Shown here in pieces: positions 1-11,875 of a stretch of DNA of 64,000 nt (the first letter of the stretch is position 1; every line of letters begins with the position of its first letter). This DNA comes from Psilocybe azurescens. Lineage: Eukaryota; Basidiomycota; Agaricomycetes; Agaricales; Agrocybaceae. The position numbers and the translations under genes are program-made. The notes under the pieces were generated by a model. It was not told the DNA's origin. It saw nothing but the letters and a program-made list of their open reading frames with translations, and did no database searches. The DNA lies in assembly GCA_023853785.1 (NCBI GenBank), contig JAJIRX010000876.1, forward strand, positions 124,001 through 188,000, in the 5' to 3' direction.

Positions 1-2901
1 TCATGGAGAAACTATTCCTGCCCAGGCGCCCAATCGATGGGGACGGCATTATCATGACCAAATTTATTATCTTCCACCCCACCCTGCTGCTCAGACCAGA
101 TGTTGAGTCATCCAAGGTGAAGGACACAACAACCTCCCCAACTTCATAGGTCGTTTCTTTCCTCAAAATAATGATATGGCCCAACATGATTTCTATTGCG
201 CTAGCATGCTCCTTCTTTTCAAACCCTGGAGATGACTAGAAGTTGACCTGAAATCTTCTGGTCAATCCTGGGAACTTGCATGGAAGACATACTTGGAAGA
301 AAGTCCATCATGGGTTTCCGATATTGTCAGCAATATTCAATACTACTACGAGAGTCGAACAGCAGTGGAATCATCCAATGAGGACTTGGAGCTCTCCATT
401 GGCGATAGCTCTAATGCTCCATCTCGTTGTTCTCTATTTCCCCAACCTGATGACAAAACATTGGAAGAGTTGCCTGAAGAAGCCGATGCCTCCGATCACA
501 TTTTGGATTTAGAAGACTATTTGGAGGAAGAGCACAATTGGTCTGAAGAAATGTATGCACAAGCAGCTGTTCTGATAGGACAGATGGCAGGCTTGTTTCC
601 AACCCTGTCTAACTGTCCTATTTCTCAACAGTTCAAAGCATGGTGCATAGGGCAGAAGGGCAAGATCTGGTCAATCTTTTCAATTGGAAACAAATTTTGG
701 ATCGAGAAGAAGCACCTGACAGTCAACATCATTCTTCATCATTTCCAAGGCGAGACCAGCCCCGAGTGTCTTTCCAATAACAACGTTACCAGTTGGCTCA
801 GATCAGACATTGCCCTCTTCATATACATCACTTCGAACTTCTTCCACCGCTCAGATGAGATTACAAGCAAACGTGGGAATGCTCAATCCTGAACAACGAC
901 GCCAATATGACATTATTCAATGGCATCTTGACCAAACACTTGCTGGTTTTAATCCTCCACCTTTGAGAATGCAACTTGTCAGAGCAGGAGGTGTTGGCAA
1001 ATCTTGCATCATTGAAACTATCACAGATCTATTTGATATTCATGGGCAATCCAAAATGCTTGCACGAGCCGCTTTCACTGGTATCGCAGCCTGTGTAATT
1101 AAAGGCGAGACAATTCATCACCTTCTCGCGCATCCCCTTTCAAAGACACGGCCGTGGCTTGATCACTGACCGAGTCAAGCAAGAGTTAGGCAAAGACTTC
1201 AACCACCTTCTTTATCTCATCTTGGACGAGATATCCATGATTTGGAAGGAGTTGTTGGCAATTATTTCATATCGAATTGCTGTTGCCAAATCTGTGCATG
1301 ATCTGTCTGCCTTGGAGAAATCTTTTGGGGGATTAACGTGCTTTTAGCAGGTGACTTACATCAATTTGGGCCAGTTGGTGTTCACCTTCAGCAACTCTTG
1401 TATAAGCCCTTGACCGCGTTTCAATACCTCGGAGCTCACAAAGATTGGGGATATGCTTTATCATGAATTTGATAAGGTCGTTATCCTCAAACAACAAATA
1501 CGAGTTCAAGATCCAGTTTGGCAAGAATTCTTGGACTCTCTTCGGGTTGGACAAGTTCAGGCTCATCATTTGGAAATGTTGAGGTCGTTGATGCTGAAAC
1601 CGTCTGAATTTGCCAACATTTCAGATCCCAACATGTTAGAAATAGACAATAATGCACAAATCAGTAGCTATACTGATGAGTAACAATAGAGTCAAATCTC
1701 AAATGCGCAACAATGACAAGTATGAGTGAAAATAGTAAATTGCTTCTGTAGACTCCAAATCTTGTTCTAGTGTCTTTGTTTCCTCAGACATAGTAGGAAT
1801 ACTGGTCTTTTACATGGCTAAGTGTCTAAAAATGGCGAGGCATGACTATAGGTGTCCACAATATTGCGTCAAAACACCAAACCTATAATTACGTGACAAA
1901 TTATATATCACCGGAACCGTCTCAACGAGGGGATTCCGGATCAGTGATCAGAATTTGAATAACTTTACTCTACAAAAGTTATTAACAGAACAGTGTGCAA
2001 AAACACCGAAAAGAGCGAATTCTAACTAAGTGTCCATTTGTACAAGTCCAAATATCAAGTGTAGAACATTAGAAACAAAGTGTTTAATCACAAAAACTAA
2101 CACAACAATCCTTGGTTTAATGCACCACTGGTCACTCCTCGTCATTCTGTTCGAGAAGCTTGGAACTCAGCTGCAATTCGACGACATTGCTGCCTTAACG
2201 GGCAACGTCTTTACATTTGTCCATGTCAAGAGACGATTGATGGACATGAACTTTCACATCGAGAATGCCGAACTCTCAAATCTTCCATTTGAAATCGGGT
2301 TGGCCAAGGCAAGCGGCAGGATCTTCCCAATGAAGCTGAACTAGCCATTGGTGCCAAAGTCCTTGTTACTCAAAACCTTGACACAGACCTTGATGTTGCA
2401 AACGGTGCTTGTGGGGAAGTTGTTGATATCATCTTGAACCCTGATGAGCCAGCAATCCCAGAAGAACCAGTTGTCCGTCTACGCTATCCCCCTGCATATA
2501 TTTTGGTGAAACTTGAACATACACGAGTGCCTCATTTGCCTGGTCTGGAACCCCAAGTTATTCCAATTCAACCTCTCACACAGAAAGTGACTATCAAAGT
2601 AGCTCGAGGATCACATGAAGTTCCTCTTTGACGCACTGTAGTGTGAACCCAACTTCCCATGACTCTGGCATGGGCTTTCACCGACTACCGAGTTCAGGGC
2701 CAAACATTGTTGTATGTTATCATTGACATTGGCCAGCCCAACTGAGGTCCTGGTTTGTCCTTATTCAATGTTTATGTTGCCTTATCCCGTAGTCGCGGCC
2801 GTGACTCAATTTGTCTTTTGAGAGATTTTGATGATAGGTGTTTTTATCAACATATTGACCAGGATTTGATTATGGAAGATCGTGAGATTGGAAGCTCTTG
2901 A
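1..2901 (+). pseudogene. Helitron PIF1-like helicase remnant
   Basis: Reading across frames gives a recognisable Helitron helicase tail. Upstream is the block typical of Helitron Rep/helicase proteins (FKPWR followed by a broken LEVDLKSSGQSWELAW, about 215-285). The PIF1 helicase follows: Walker A GGVGKS near 990-1008, Walker B LILDEISMI near 1219-1245, LLAGDLHQFGPV near 1338-1373, then LVTPRHSVR, LVTQNLDTDLDVANGA and the C-terminal AFTDYRVQGQT and FNVYVALSRSRGRDS. The protein would unwind DNA during rolling-circle transposition. It is dead: in-frame stops (for example at 228 and 2639), several frameshifts, and a 469-bp solo LTR. The window starts inside it, so the Rep domain is not seen. The reading ends at a stop at 2899-2901. 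No convincing CTRR-hairpin Helitron 3' end was found downstream. Confidence 0.85.
1634..2102. mobile_element. Solo LTR inserted in the helicase pseudogene
   Basis: This 469-bp segment begins TGTTAG and ends CTAACA, the inverted TG...CA ends of an LTR. It is flanked by a perfect 5-bp direct repeat CAACA (1629-1633 and 2103-2107), the usual LTR-retrotransposon target duplication. Removing the segment and one CAACA rejoins the helicase frame across the junction (…FANISDPN then NPWFNAPLVTPRHSV…), which supports both boundaries. No internal retrotransposon genes are present, so it is a solo LTR left by LTR-LTR recombination. The superfamily (copia or gypsy) cannot be told. Confidence 0.85.
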
Positions 2902-3614
2902 AGTGGCTACTAAGCAATGGTGGGAAGGGTGTTCTTTCTAATTGGCAGCTTTATTCTGATTTGTATGGGTACATTTTGTCTATGCTATATATAGTCTATA
3001 AACCAACTCACACTTGGCTTATAAAAGCTGGCCGTGAATAAGGAAGCGAGTATCAAAGCAAACACTGAAGGTATTATTTCCAAAATGCCTCTCGGTTACG
3101 ATTTACATTTTTCTATATGCTAAATTTGGTCTACAGGTTCAAGATGTGTACAGTCTTGTAGCATGAATTGAGGTGTGTATTAATTTCACCTCTTTTTCAC
3201 ACTGTATTCAGCTTTCAAGGTATTTTGTCTGACAGACATTTTTCAGGCAAATTCTAGGGGTTTACCAATTAAACATATATATACATTACTAGAATGACTC
3301 GGTTTGGTCTACATTCTTGACATGTTACATGTTTACTTCCCTTGCCATGGTTTCTTCAATTCAGCCAACAATAATTTCTTATGTTTTTTCTCCTGAACCG
3401 CTTTCTTTCATAATGGTTAATGATGAAGGTGCAAGTTCCAGCTGTTCTCCTAACAACTGATTGGGTTTGCCAGGAGTTCACAACACCGCCGCCACCACAA
3501 GTGCAACAGGTCCATGCAATCCATCAAGGTGATGAACACGGCGAACAAACTTTCCCGATGATCACCTTCAACCACGCGAAAGCAAGTTATTATCATGAGT
3601 AATGTTAGGTGACT
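2902..3614. other. Non-coding stretch after the helicase remnant
   Basis: AT-rich sequence with no supported gene. It probably includes the 3' end of the Helitron and the junction to the next element, but no clear terminal hairpin was recognised. Confidence 0.4.
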
Positions 3615-5790
3615 TTATGGTAATCCATTCAGGGGAATATTCATGGTTTGTCCACATGTACGTGTGAGATGAAAGGCATAGCTTCCTTTGGCCTCAACAA
3701 CCATTACGAAATCATCTTTCTCCACAAATTCACCACCATTAATGTTGACATTAAGATCCAAACCAACCAAAAAAGATTTTAAAAGAGGATGATTAACTGG
3801 CAAAGGAGCGACAGGATTCCATGCAACCTCTATAAGATGTTCTTCTGGCATTGGGGTTGGTTCGCGTAGAGGTGGTAAAGGCAAAGTGGTAGAAATAGAA
3901 TCACACAACACAGTACCAAGTGGTTTGTGGGTTCTACATTCATCTCTATGATTGGACAATGATAAACAAAATTTAAATAAAGCACTCACTTGGCATGCAC
4001 AAGGTCTGAGCATCGCATCACAACTTTGCAGAAGGGTGACTCAGGGTTATAATCCCGAAATTCCAGCAATAATTTGGAATTTTGTTCAAGAGTGTCTTCT
4101 GCAATGACATCCACAACAGTCACTGAGCGTCCTTTTAGTGGATGATTGGGTGTGGCAATGACAACATTTATGTTGTGCCATTTATGTGGAACTGATCGAT
4201 CCGGCCCAAGAGATCTGGACGGTTTCCCAACAAACAAGAAGGGGGCCTGGGTAACTTCAACCGAATTTATCAGCACTTCAAAAGTCTAAAACATTTTGGT
4301 TAGAGTTAAGCGAACCACACGTTACAAGTCACTTACCTCCAAATTGTTCAATATATGTGTTGAAGTCGTTGGGGTTATTAAAGAGCCAACATTGATAGGC
4401 ACTCCGACTAAAATCATGTCTGCCCAATGCTCAATAATCCACCCTTCTTTACCCTTAAAGATCCCGCTTTGAACAGATACATAATCACCCAAATTCACAG
4501 ACTTTTGAATGCGGTGCCATGCAATACATTTATCGTCTTTGTTGTCGGGATGATAATCTGTCCAGCAACCAGGATAGTTGTAATTAACCTCCATGTAATA
4601 GACCTCGACTTTCATCACTTCCGCACGCCATAGAAGAGGGTTGTCAGCTTTGCTAACTAGCACCATTTCACCATCTCAAAAAGTCCACTCTTCTGGATGT
4701 GGTAGATAATTGACATCGACCAGAGGATGTTGAGATGAGCGAAAATTTTCAAAATGATGAAAGGGCATAGAAGAAACGTTTGGAGAAAGATCATTGCAAT
4801 CAATATTGAACACGAGGAGTCCATATTCGAAAACTGTAGATCCAAAGAGATGCTTGGTTGGATCAACTTCAACCAACTGTGAGGACTTGTTGTGCTCATG
4901 TATCCATGCTGACCATGCCCCAAATCCAAAAACATTCCTGTTGGGGATTCCTGAGTGTCTCTTTGTTTTGACCTAGAATGATTGGCTTCTGTGGGCACTT
5001 TGGAACCAGCAAAACACGAGCCACACCCTCCTCAACTTCAGTGACTAATCCAGGACTTCCTTGATATAATCCCCTCCTAAGTTGAACCCATGCTCCAGCC
5101 TCAAAATGTGTGCGAGAATCCTTGCAGAGAAAAAGTGCCAAATAGTCTTCCTCCGGAATGACAGATGTATGAAGTCTTTGATGAGAATACACAACGCCCG
5201 GTGTAATCATCAGCAGGAAACCAGGTGTTCATTGAAAGTTGTTTCAAGAAACACACAAGCTCTCAATGAGTCGATGACAAAAGCTGACCGAAGTTGATGT
5301 TTGGGTTGTGCCGTGTTGGTCAATGATGCTACTACAAGATATTCCAAGCCAATCTATATAACAGTTTAATGACATTTTATCACAATACCTGAGGACTTAC
5401 TCAGCATTTAACTTTCCATAATGGAAAATCCCCAATTCGAGCCACCACCAGCAAAGTGTGAAATGGAAAGCTGGACAGGCCAATGGGATTGGTCGCACAG
5501 GCTTCTCTGTCTAGTCGAGCATGAAGTACAGATGACGCGACCAATGCTTCAAAAGCATCTTTTCTGATGGTTTGCAGTTCAGCGAGGGTTGCATCTGGTG
5601 GCGATTCCAACGATTGGTTGATTGTCACAATGTCTGAAAGACACCAAAATGAAATCGTGTATGCAAAGATGGATGAAGAATACTTACCCTCTTCAAAAAT
5701 TCATCTTCGCTATCACTTTCACCCACACCAGCTTCTACATCTAAGAAATTGCTTATATTCTAAGATATCACTGTTAATCGGAGCCTGTAC
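3615..5790 (-). pseudogene. KOW-domain (Spt5-like) transposon-associated protein, probably decayed
   Basis: Read from 5790 downward, the reverse strand starts with an acidic stretch (FLDVEAGVGESDSEDEFLKR) like the N-termini of Spt5-like proteins common in Agaricomycete repeats. A first KOW-type segment follows (AGAWVQLRRGLYQGSPGLV, about 5100-5060), then VDPTKHLFGSTVFEYGLLVF, and a second KOW-like segment (LGDYVSVQSGIFKGKEGWI, about 4485-4430). The remaining exons run to 3615. KOW modules bind nucleic acid or protein. In these repeats such proteins occur repeatedly with transposons, and their role is unknown to me. Frame changes occur at plausible introns, but some (for example near 4960-4990) could be genuine breaks, so functionality is uncertain. 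The two KOW segments make a simple hypothetical gene less likely. Confidence 0.65.
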
Positions 5791-6524
5791 ACATAAAAAT
5801 GGTGCATACACACTTCATTACGCCCCGTACTAATGATAGGTAACGAACGAAAGGAAAAAGGACCGTGAGAAATAGCGAACGAGGAATGATATTCAGACCG
5901 AATTTTAAAAGCCTGCCACGCGGCATCGCGTCTTTGGGCCAGCTGGTTCGAGAATCAGAATCTCTTCACTCTGCAATTTCCTCGGCTGGTCCTTGTCCCT
6001 TCCTTTGCTCTTTCTTATCCTTGACGTCGTCCTCACCGTCTTCATTCTCAATACCCAGGTACAACTCCGCAGCCAAGTCGTTTAGATCTGCAAAGTGTAT
6101 AAATGTTCGGGACATGAAGAAGAATAAGCATACCAGACGATGCATGTAGCGAAAATGTATACTTGTCGCCTGACAGTAATAGATGATTAGCACCTAACCA
6201 GAGCAGGACGTCAAGCCTTCTCCGCTATGTTCGATCTCAACGAAGAATAAAAACTCAAGATAAGAGAAAGCGCCAAATTACATGCCAGTGTTTATGACTA
6301 GTACGCGGCATAAATACACTTTGACTTTGAAAACAATGACGACGTGTATAATGACACCAAAGACCGAACCAGGAAGGCATTGAAACAAGAGTGAGCGCAA
6401 GGACGACGCTATAAGATAAAAGAGCACCCTCAGAATGGGGAGCACAGCTAAGATTTTGAAGAATTCGTGTGCGACCGTAGATCAATTCTATCTATTCAAG
6501 AGCCTCAAAATACGTGAGTAGGGG
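5791..6524. other. No supported gene
   Basis: Both strands have short open frames only. None shows a conserved motif, and the reverse-strand acidic stretch near 5966-6080 (residues such as IENEDGEDDVKDKKE) is too short to assign. Confidence 0.35.
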
Positions 6525-6760
6525 ATCAACAGCTCTTATGAAGAACCACGATCAGCTTGAATTGTGTGCACAAAGATATAGAAACTCACCCTATCCCAAA
6601 CTAAATATGCTAGTAATCATCATGATCGGTACTGAATTGAACTGTTTCGCTGTGATACCTGTTAAGCGGGAGGTGCGACCTTCCATGAAGAAATAGGCGA
6701 CATGAAAGTGAACGGCGAAACAAGAATGAAGTGCTCATTCGCATCAATTGAGACATTGCT
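6525..6760. repeat. Direct repeat, first copy
   Basis: The block at 6525-6612 (around CACGATCAGCTTGAATTGTG) recurs at 7293-7380, and the block at 6717-6760 (around CAAGAATGAAGTG) recurs at 7385-7427, in the same order and orientation. The two blocks are about 105 bp apart here but adjacent in the other copy, so one copy has an insertion or deletion. This is a local segmental duplication or two copies of one element. Confidence 0.8.
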
Positions 6761-7292
6761 TAATGCGTCATAGGCGAGACTACCCAATGTTGTTGATGCA
6801 TTTCCCTATTTGCCAGCCGTTGAGATAGATCTGGGCTTGGAAGTTGGATGTTATCGCGCTGAGTGTGATGGACAGTCGGACGGGCATAACAATCCCAGCA
6901 GAAACCCTCTACAGAATAAAACATCAATGACCATGATCATCAACGTGCACCCACAAAGAACACAAAGGCCATGCTATCACTATCAACTGTAAAACGACGT
7001 ACCAGGTCAAATGTAGTTCTGAAGAAGTTAACCCTCCCCTTTGACACCTCCCCCAGTGAGTGGCGTGGCCGTCCCCCCAAGACGGAATCCGGGAAGTCAG
7101 GAAGATGAGCGCCAATTCTTTCAGCCGTACAGGACGCCTTCGTTTGCGATATCCCGCAAGGTATCCGGTGTGTTTGCTACGCCGCCCTGGAGTGGTAAAG
7201 GAATTGGCCAGTGCTTAGTAGTGATTCTTGACTTCTTAAATGGGAGACAGGATACTTGCCTTGTTCCCTTGGAGTTCCATAGAGTGAATTGG

Positions 7293-7427
7293 ATCAACAA
7301 CTGTTACGAAGGAGCACGATCAGCTTGAATTGTGTGCCCAAGATATAGAAACTCACCCTATTCTAAAATAAATATCCTACGGTGGAACAAGAATGAAGTG
7401 GTCATTCGTATCCATTGAGATTTTGTT
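7293..7427. repeat. Direct repeat, second copy
   Basis: Second, shorter copy of the 6525-6760 block, offset by about 768 bp at its start. It lies at the edge where CpG dinucleotides become rare. Confidence 0.8.
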
Positions 7428-8186
7428 TGGACTGAGTCGGAGCGTAGGCAGCATCTTTCTGTGTCAACTCGTTTCTTAAAGCTAGAAGTTGACAGACCAA
7501 GTTGGTGGGAATTTTTTCGGTATATGGTATTTGTTTACACTTATGTACTAGATTGCAACTAACGAATTTCATACATGCAAAATACCCTGCCTTCGGCAGG
7601 TAATTTTTGTATTTAATGTAAGGGTCAAAATATTGTAATGAATGTGCCAAAAAGTGTAATATCAGGCTCTGACATTGCAAAATGGCTTGTTTTTCTCCAG
7701 TTTTTTTTTTTCATTGTGCATAACAGATAATTTAGTATCTTGCTTATAATTTTTGAAGCTATAAGGTGTGAGGAAGGATGGTAAAAATACAGGTGTGACA
7801 AGACACTGAAATAGTCAACAAAGATTTTAAACCCCAACATATACATTTAGGTGTCCCTTGGATTTTAAATATTCATTACAATTCATGTTGATGATTGTGA
7901 AATTGTGTGTGACCTGTGTGTGACAACTATTCCAGACACTAGGTCCCTTTCTTTTCCCTGATTCCTCTCTTTCAATGTCAACTCTTAGAAATAAAAAAAT
8001 ATTATTGTAGCTGAAATGCCAAGCTTTACAATGGTAAACATTTTATAAAAATTAGTGCAGAACTTGTAAAAATATGCTTTGGTCTTTAAAATTTTACAAA
8101 CACTGGGTTAGTGATAGTAACAGGGCATGGGGTGGAATTTCTTACCTTTCTGCAACATTTCTGCACTTTTGTGAATCCTTTATTTA
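7428..8186. other. AT-rich stretch without a gene
   Basis: Low-CpG, AT-rich sequence downstream (in transcript sense) of the Tnp2 remnant. No open frame with a recognisable motif. Confidence 0.4.
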
Positions 8187-9588
8187 TTACACAATCTCTG
8201 CTTGGGCAAGAGCTCCACTATGGTCAATAATAGCCCATTTTCCAGGATCATGAACATGACCAACAGTACACTGAATAGCATTGAGGTCAACAACCTCAAT
8301 GGGGCCATCTTGCTCATAATACTTTATTCCCAAGGTATTTTGACTATCAAGTTTGACAGATCGAATGGCAGCAAAACACAGTGTGGTCTCATGGCTTGTT
8401 CCAAGAGTAGCACTGGCTGGAAGAGTTAAAATAAAAATACAGAGAAGCTAGCCATAGAAATCTTGTTGTTCAAATGCAGGTGTTCAGCTTTGATGACAGA
8501 CATGTCTGTCAACAAAAAGTTGGTACTAATTAAAAAAAAATGATCAACTAATTAAAACACATTGTAAATTTATACCTACCTGGCAATAAGTTGCATCATG
8601 AGCATCATTTGGTGATTTGACAAGTTCTGATGCATGGATGATATCACCTCCTCCAGTGCTTTGAACCTTTCCAAATTGTAAGACTTTGGTTTCTGGATTA
8701 GGAAGCACTTGGTAAGTAGTTTGAATAGACTTTCCAAAAAATGTTGCAAGTGTGTCAGGGCAGCACTAAAATCAGTGTGACAAGGCCACCAACAAAGACA
8801 AGCAAGAGAGTAAGAGCAGAGGATGAGGAGAGAGCAGAGGATAGACTTATGAGGAATCAATGATCTAAAGGTTCACACCAATGATAGTGGAAATCCTAAG
8901 AGATTGAAGCTGGGGATCTATCTACAAAACATGCAGTACTTATACTACTCTAGAGGTGACTTACTAAGTAAGATTCTATGATGAGTAATAAGAAGGATCA
9001 TGATGAGTAATGAAGAAAGCAATGATGAGTAAGGATGAGTAATAAAGATCATGATGAGTAATGGAAAAGAGTAGTGATAGAAGCTTCTGGAATAATCAAG
9101 ATATCAGGAAAGATAGAAGATATGATAAAAGACAAATGATAAGATAAAAGATAAAAGATAATCATGAGATCAAAATAGAAGTAAATAAAAGAAACCCTGA
9201 CAAAGTGCAGCAGACACCTTGTTCCATAAATGAGGTGATAGCATCTCTTGTTGACGTGGTGGTAATAGACGGCTATGATCATCTGCACACAATGAAACAG
9301 TCAGTAAAATTCAAGCAAAAGAGTACATGACACACAATTTTCAACATGGAACCCAGCTGCATTATCTTCAGATTTCTTGAATGAGAGCTCTGAATATAGA
9401 TCATACATTAATTTGATCTGTATAAGTTGTGCTTGGTCCATAATGAAGTTGTCAATATTGGTGTATGGTGAGTGGTGGTTTTTGATGGCAGGCAATATGT
9501 TACCACAGAATCTCTCCATTGGAAGGCCCAATAAGCCCAAACTGGACCAGCAGCTCTAATTTCTGGACCAATATGAAGTAAACTATAG
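8187..9588 (-). pseudogene. Tnp2/CACTA-type transposon protein, C-terminal remnant
   Basis: Three blocks on the reverse strand match the C-terminal part of Agaricomycete Tnp2-family transposon proteins. At about 9585-9330 is the segment that precedes the end of the transposase (GPVWAYWAF then LPMERFCGNILPAIKNHH and MDQAQLIQIKLMYDL). At about 8800-8580 is FGKVQSTGGGDIIHASEL. At about 8420-8187 is FAAIRSVKLDSQNTLG with IEVVDLNAIQCTVGHV and WAIIDHSGALAQAEIV, then a TAA at 8187-8189. The blocks lie in different frames and are split by repeat-rich DNA (9049-9300), so this is a relic. Its upstream end abuts a copia fragment at about 9589. CpG is almost absent, as expected for old methylated transposon DNA. 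Confidence 0.7.
8980..9061. repeat. Clustered GATGAGTAA motif
   Basis: Five copies of the 9-mer GATGAGTAA occur within about 80 bp (8980, 9002, 9024, 9033, 9052) with variable AT-rich spacers. A second, looser cluster lies at about 10762-10860. Confidence 0.7.
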
Positions 9589-10056
9589 ACCATAAGAAGG
9601 CAGAGAGGAAGCCTGGTTTTGTAGTTCCCAATTTCCCATCTTCTCCAGAGTGTTTAATTCTTTGTCTATAGCTTCCTACCATACTTCAGATTTGCTTCCT
9701 GCAAGTGCTTCTTCAATTGTTAAAGGTAAGCTGCTTTCTAAATTCCTTGAAGCTAGCATTGCAATTTCTGGCTCTGAAGCAACATTGGTTTGTTCTGTTT
9801 GCTTAGCCTTTGAAGATTCTGTTGGATGAGTGATATCTGGTGTGGGGAGTGGAATAGGAGTGGGTGTATTGAATCTTGATGGCAGAGTTTGTGCCTGAGG
9901 GTTGTGAGACTTCTTGTAGTCAATTTGCATTGTTCTGGTGCATAGTTGGTGATTATTTGAGTCACTGGAAGTTATGGCTGGTTGAACAATTTTTTCTGAT
10001 TGTATTTCATTGGTTTGTGTGTCTGGAACTGCTCCTGGCTCCCCTTTGGATGCCAA
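9589..10056 (-). pseudogene. Ty1/copia polyprotein fragment
   Basis: The reverse strand reads a proline/threonine/glutamine-rich linker, then SSLPLTIEEALAGSKSEVW, a stop, and EAIDKELNTLEKMGNWEL. This matches the segment just before the reverse transcriptase of copia elements, where the pattern 'EAL…W..A...EL..L...G.W.L' introduces the RT domain. The fragment stops abruptly at about 9589, where the Tnp2 reading begins, so the RT itself is missing. Integrase upstream was not recognised. Confidence 0.6.
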
Positions 10057-10092
10057 ACCAGGTACTGTAGTAATTTTTCAACTTCCTAGGTT

Positions 10093-10248
10093 CACTCTAG
10101 TCATCCTTTATCTGCCTCACTGCTCTGTTTGACTTTGTGGTCCAAGAACATTGCTTAGGTCATCACCTTTGACTGCTCTAGCCATTACTCTGTCACCAGA
10201 CCTTACTTCTGGCTTTGTGGCTTTTGCAGATAAAGGATGACTAGAGTG
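10093..10248. repeat. 23-bp perfect inverted repeat bounding 156 bp
   Basis: CACTCTAGTCATCCTTTATCTGC at 10093-10115 and its exact complement at 10226-10248 enclose 110 bp. The size and perfect arms suggest a small MITE or a foldback. No clear target duplication was seen. Confidence 0.85.
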
Positions 10249-11875
10249 ATGGATGAAGATGACAACAAGACCAAGGTTGCTGAATAAAATATTCCTGAAC
10301 AATGGAAGTGATAGGAATTGAGGATCTAAGTGTAGAGAAAGAATGAAGGGTTTGGAAGATGATAGGATCAAAATGAACTGGATAAATTGCTCTGGGATGC
10401 AAGAGTGTGAATGGAGAGTTGTCTGTTCCAACCCTTGAAGGACATCTTGAATAACTGGAATAACTGCTGATTTTTGTGCTGAATACTGATGATAACTTTC
10501 TTGAGTGCCTACTGGAGTGCTGAAACTGAGTGCTGATAACTTGAAAATTTTGCTGTGAAGAAAGTTGGGGCTTGTAACTTCCTTGCATTCCAAGCAATAC
10601 TACTACATGGTTTATATACTAGAGAACATAGAAAAATATTTAAAAGAGGTCAAGCATCCAAACTATACTAATCTTTCTGTAGAACGACACCCAGTAGTCC
10701 TATCTGCCAACTACATACACTAGAATGAAGGCTGATGGAGTTTAGTAGTGAAAAATAGAAGGATGAGTAAGTAAGTAACATAGGACGAGTAAGAAGTATA
10801 AGCAGGATTATGAAAAGCAAAGTGAGATGAGTAAGAAAGAAGTGAAGCTGAGTAAGTACAATCAGCAAGAATGACAAAAGAAAGGAAGGATCAATCATAT
10901 GAAAGTGTCAGACAATAGAAAAGGAGCCAAAATAGCAAACAAGTACCATGCTAATGAATAGAACCAGTCTATTCATGGCACAGCTCGGTCATCCATTACC
11001 AAGACTGCTGAGTGAGACAAAGATTTTCTGCATATGTGGAATCCAGTTAAGAACCAAATAGTTGTAGATTACAAAACACTGATGACAATGGTGATATATG
11101 ATGCTGTGCAGTGCTGTGCATATCAGGATGGATAGGGATGAAGTCCAGGAATAAGTTGTGCATAGCCTTGAGGTTTGAAATGCTTAGATGATTTTGTTGA
11201 AGTAGGGACCGAAAGTTGGAATGGAGATTGAAGTGGACTGTGAATGGGCTTTGACATTGAATATTGAGGGATGTGCTTCAGATAAAAATGTGAAATAATA
11301 ACCATGGCTTCTGTATGCAATGGGGAGTTAAGACAGACACTCTAAGATTATAGATAAATCTCATATCCAATCAAAATTGGTATATGACAGCAGGTGATTG
11401 CCTAATTTAGTGAACAGCCTTTGTAAGGTCTGGGCACAGGGATTGCTTTGCTAATTAATAAGGTTTCCACCACTTGGTGATTGCTTGTAAGGGACTGATA
11501 GGTGTTACCCCTTGTAAGATCCAAGGTCACTTCTTCTTAGAAGTTTTTCTGTGCATGAGACTAATAGCATAGTCAATGGTGCAGGTGATTGCCTCAGTGG
11601 CTTGGTTAGGGCTGCTTTGATATCTGTGTAGAAAACTAAAGGTAGTCTTTGATTTGTAGTGCAGATTAATAGGCCACACTACCCCTTAGTTAGTTTGTAA
11701 GTTTTACTATGCTCATTGGCCCACTAGGAAGTGAAGCCTCAAAGCCTAATAATCTGGTGTATCTTCTACCCTTCACTAGTATAATATACTGGCTTATTAC
11801 AGATAACAATCACAAAAATAAGGGCCTCTGTGTCTCACTATGAATTGTAAGCTCAGAATGGTTTACACCCTTTCA
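10249..11875. other. Repeat-derived AT-rich DNA without a recognisable gene
   Basis: Open frames on the reverse strand (10117-10597 and 11123-11320) are serine/glutamine-rich and carry no motif I recognise. A GAYGAGTAA cluster lies at about 10762-10860. CpG is nearly absent. Probably interior transposon sequence. Confidence 0.35.

Noticed and set aside
8202..8429. Forward open frame in the Tnp2 region
   Set aside because: It is the antisense shadow of the conserved reverse-strand Tnp2 block.
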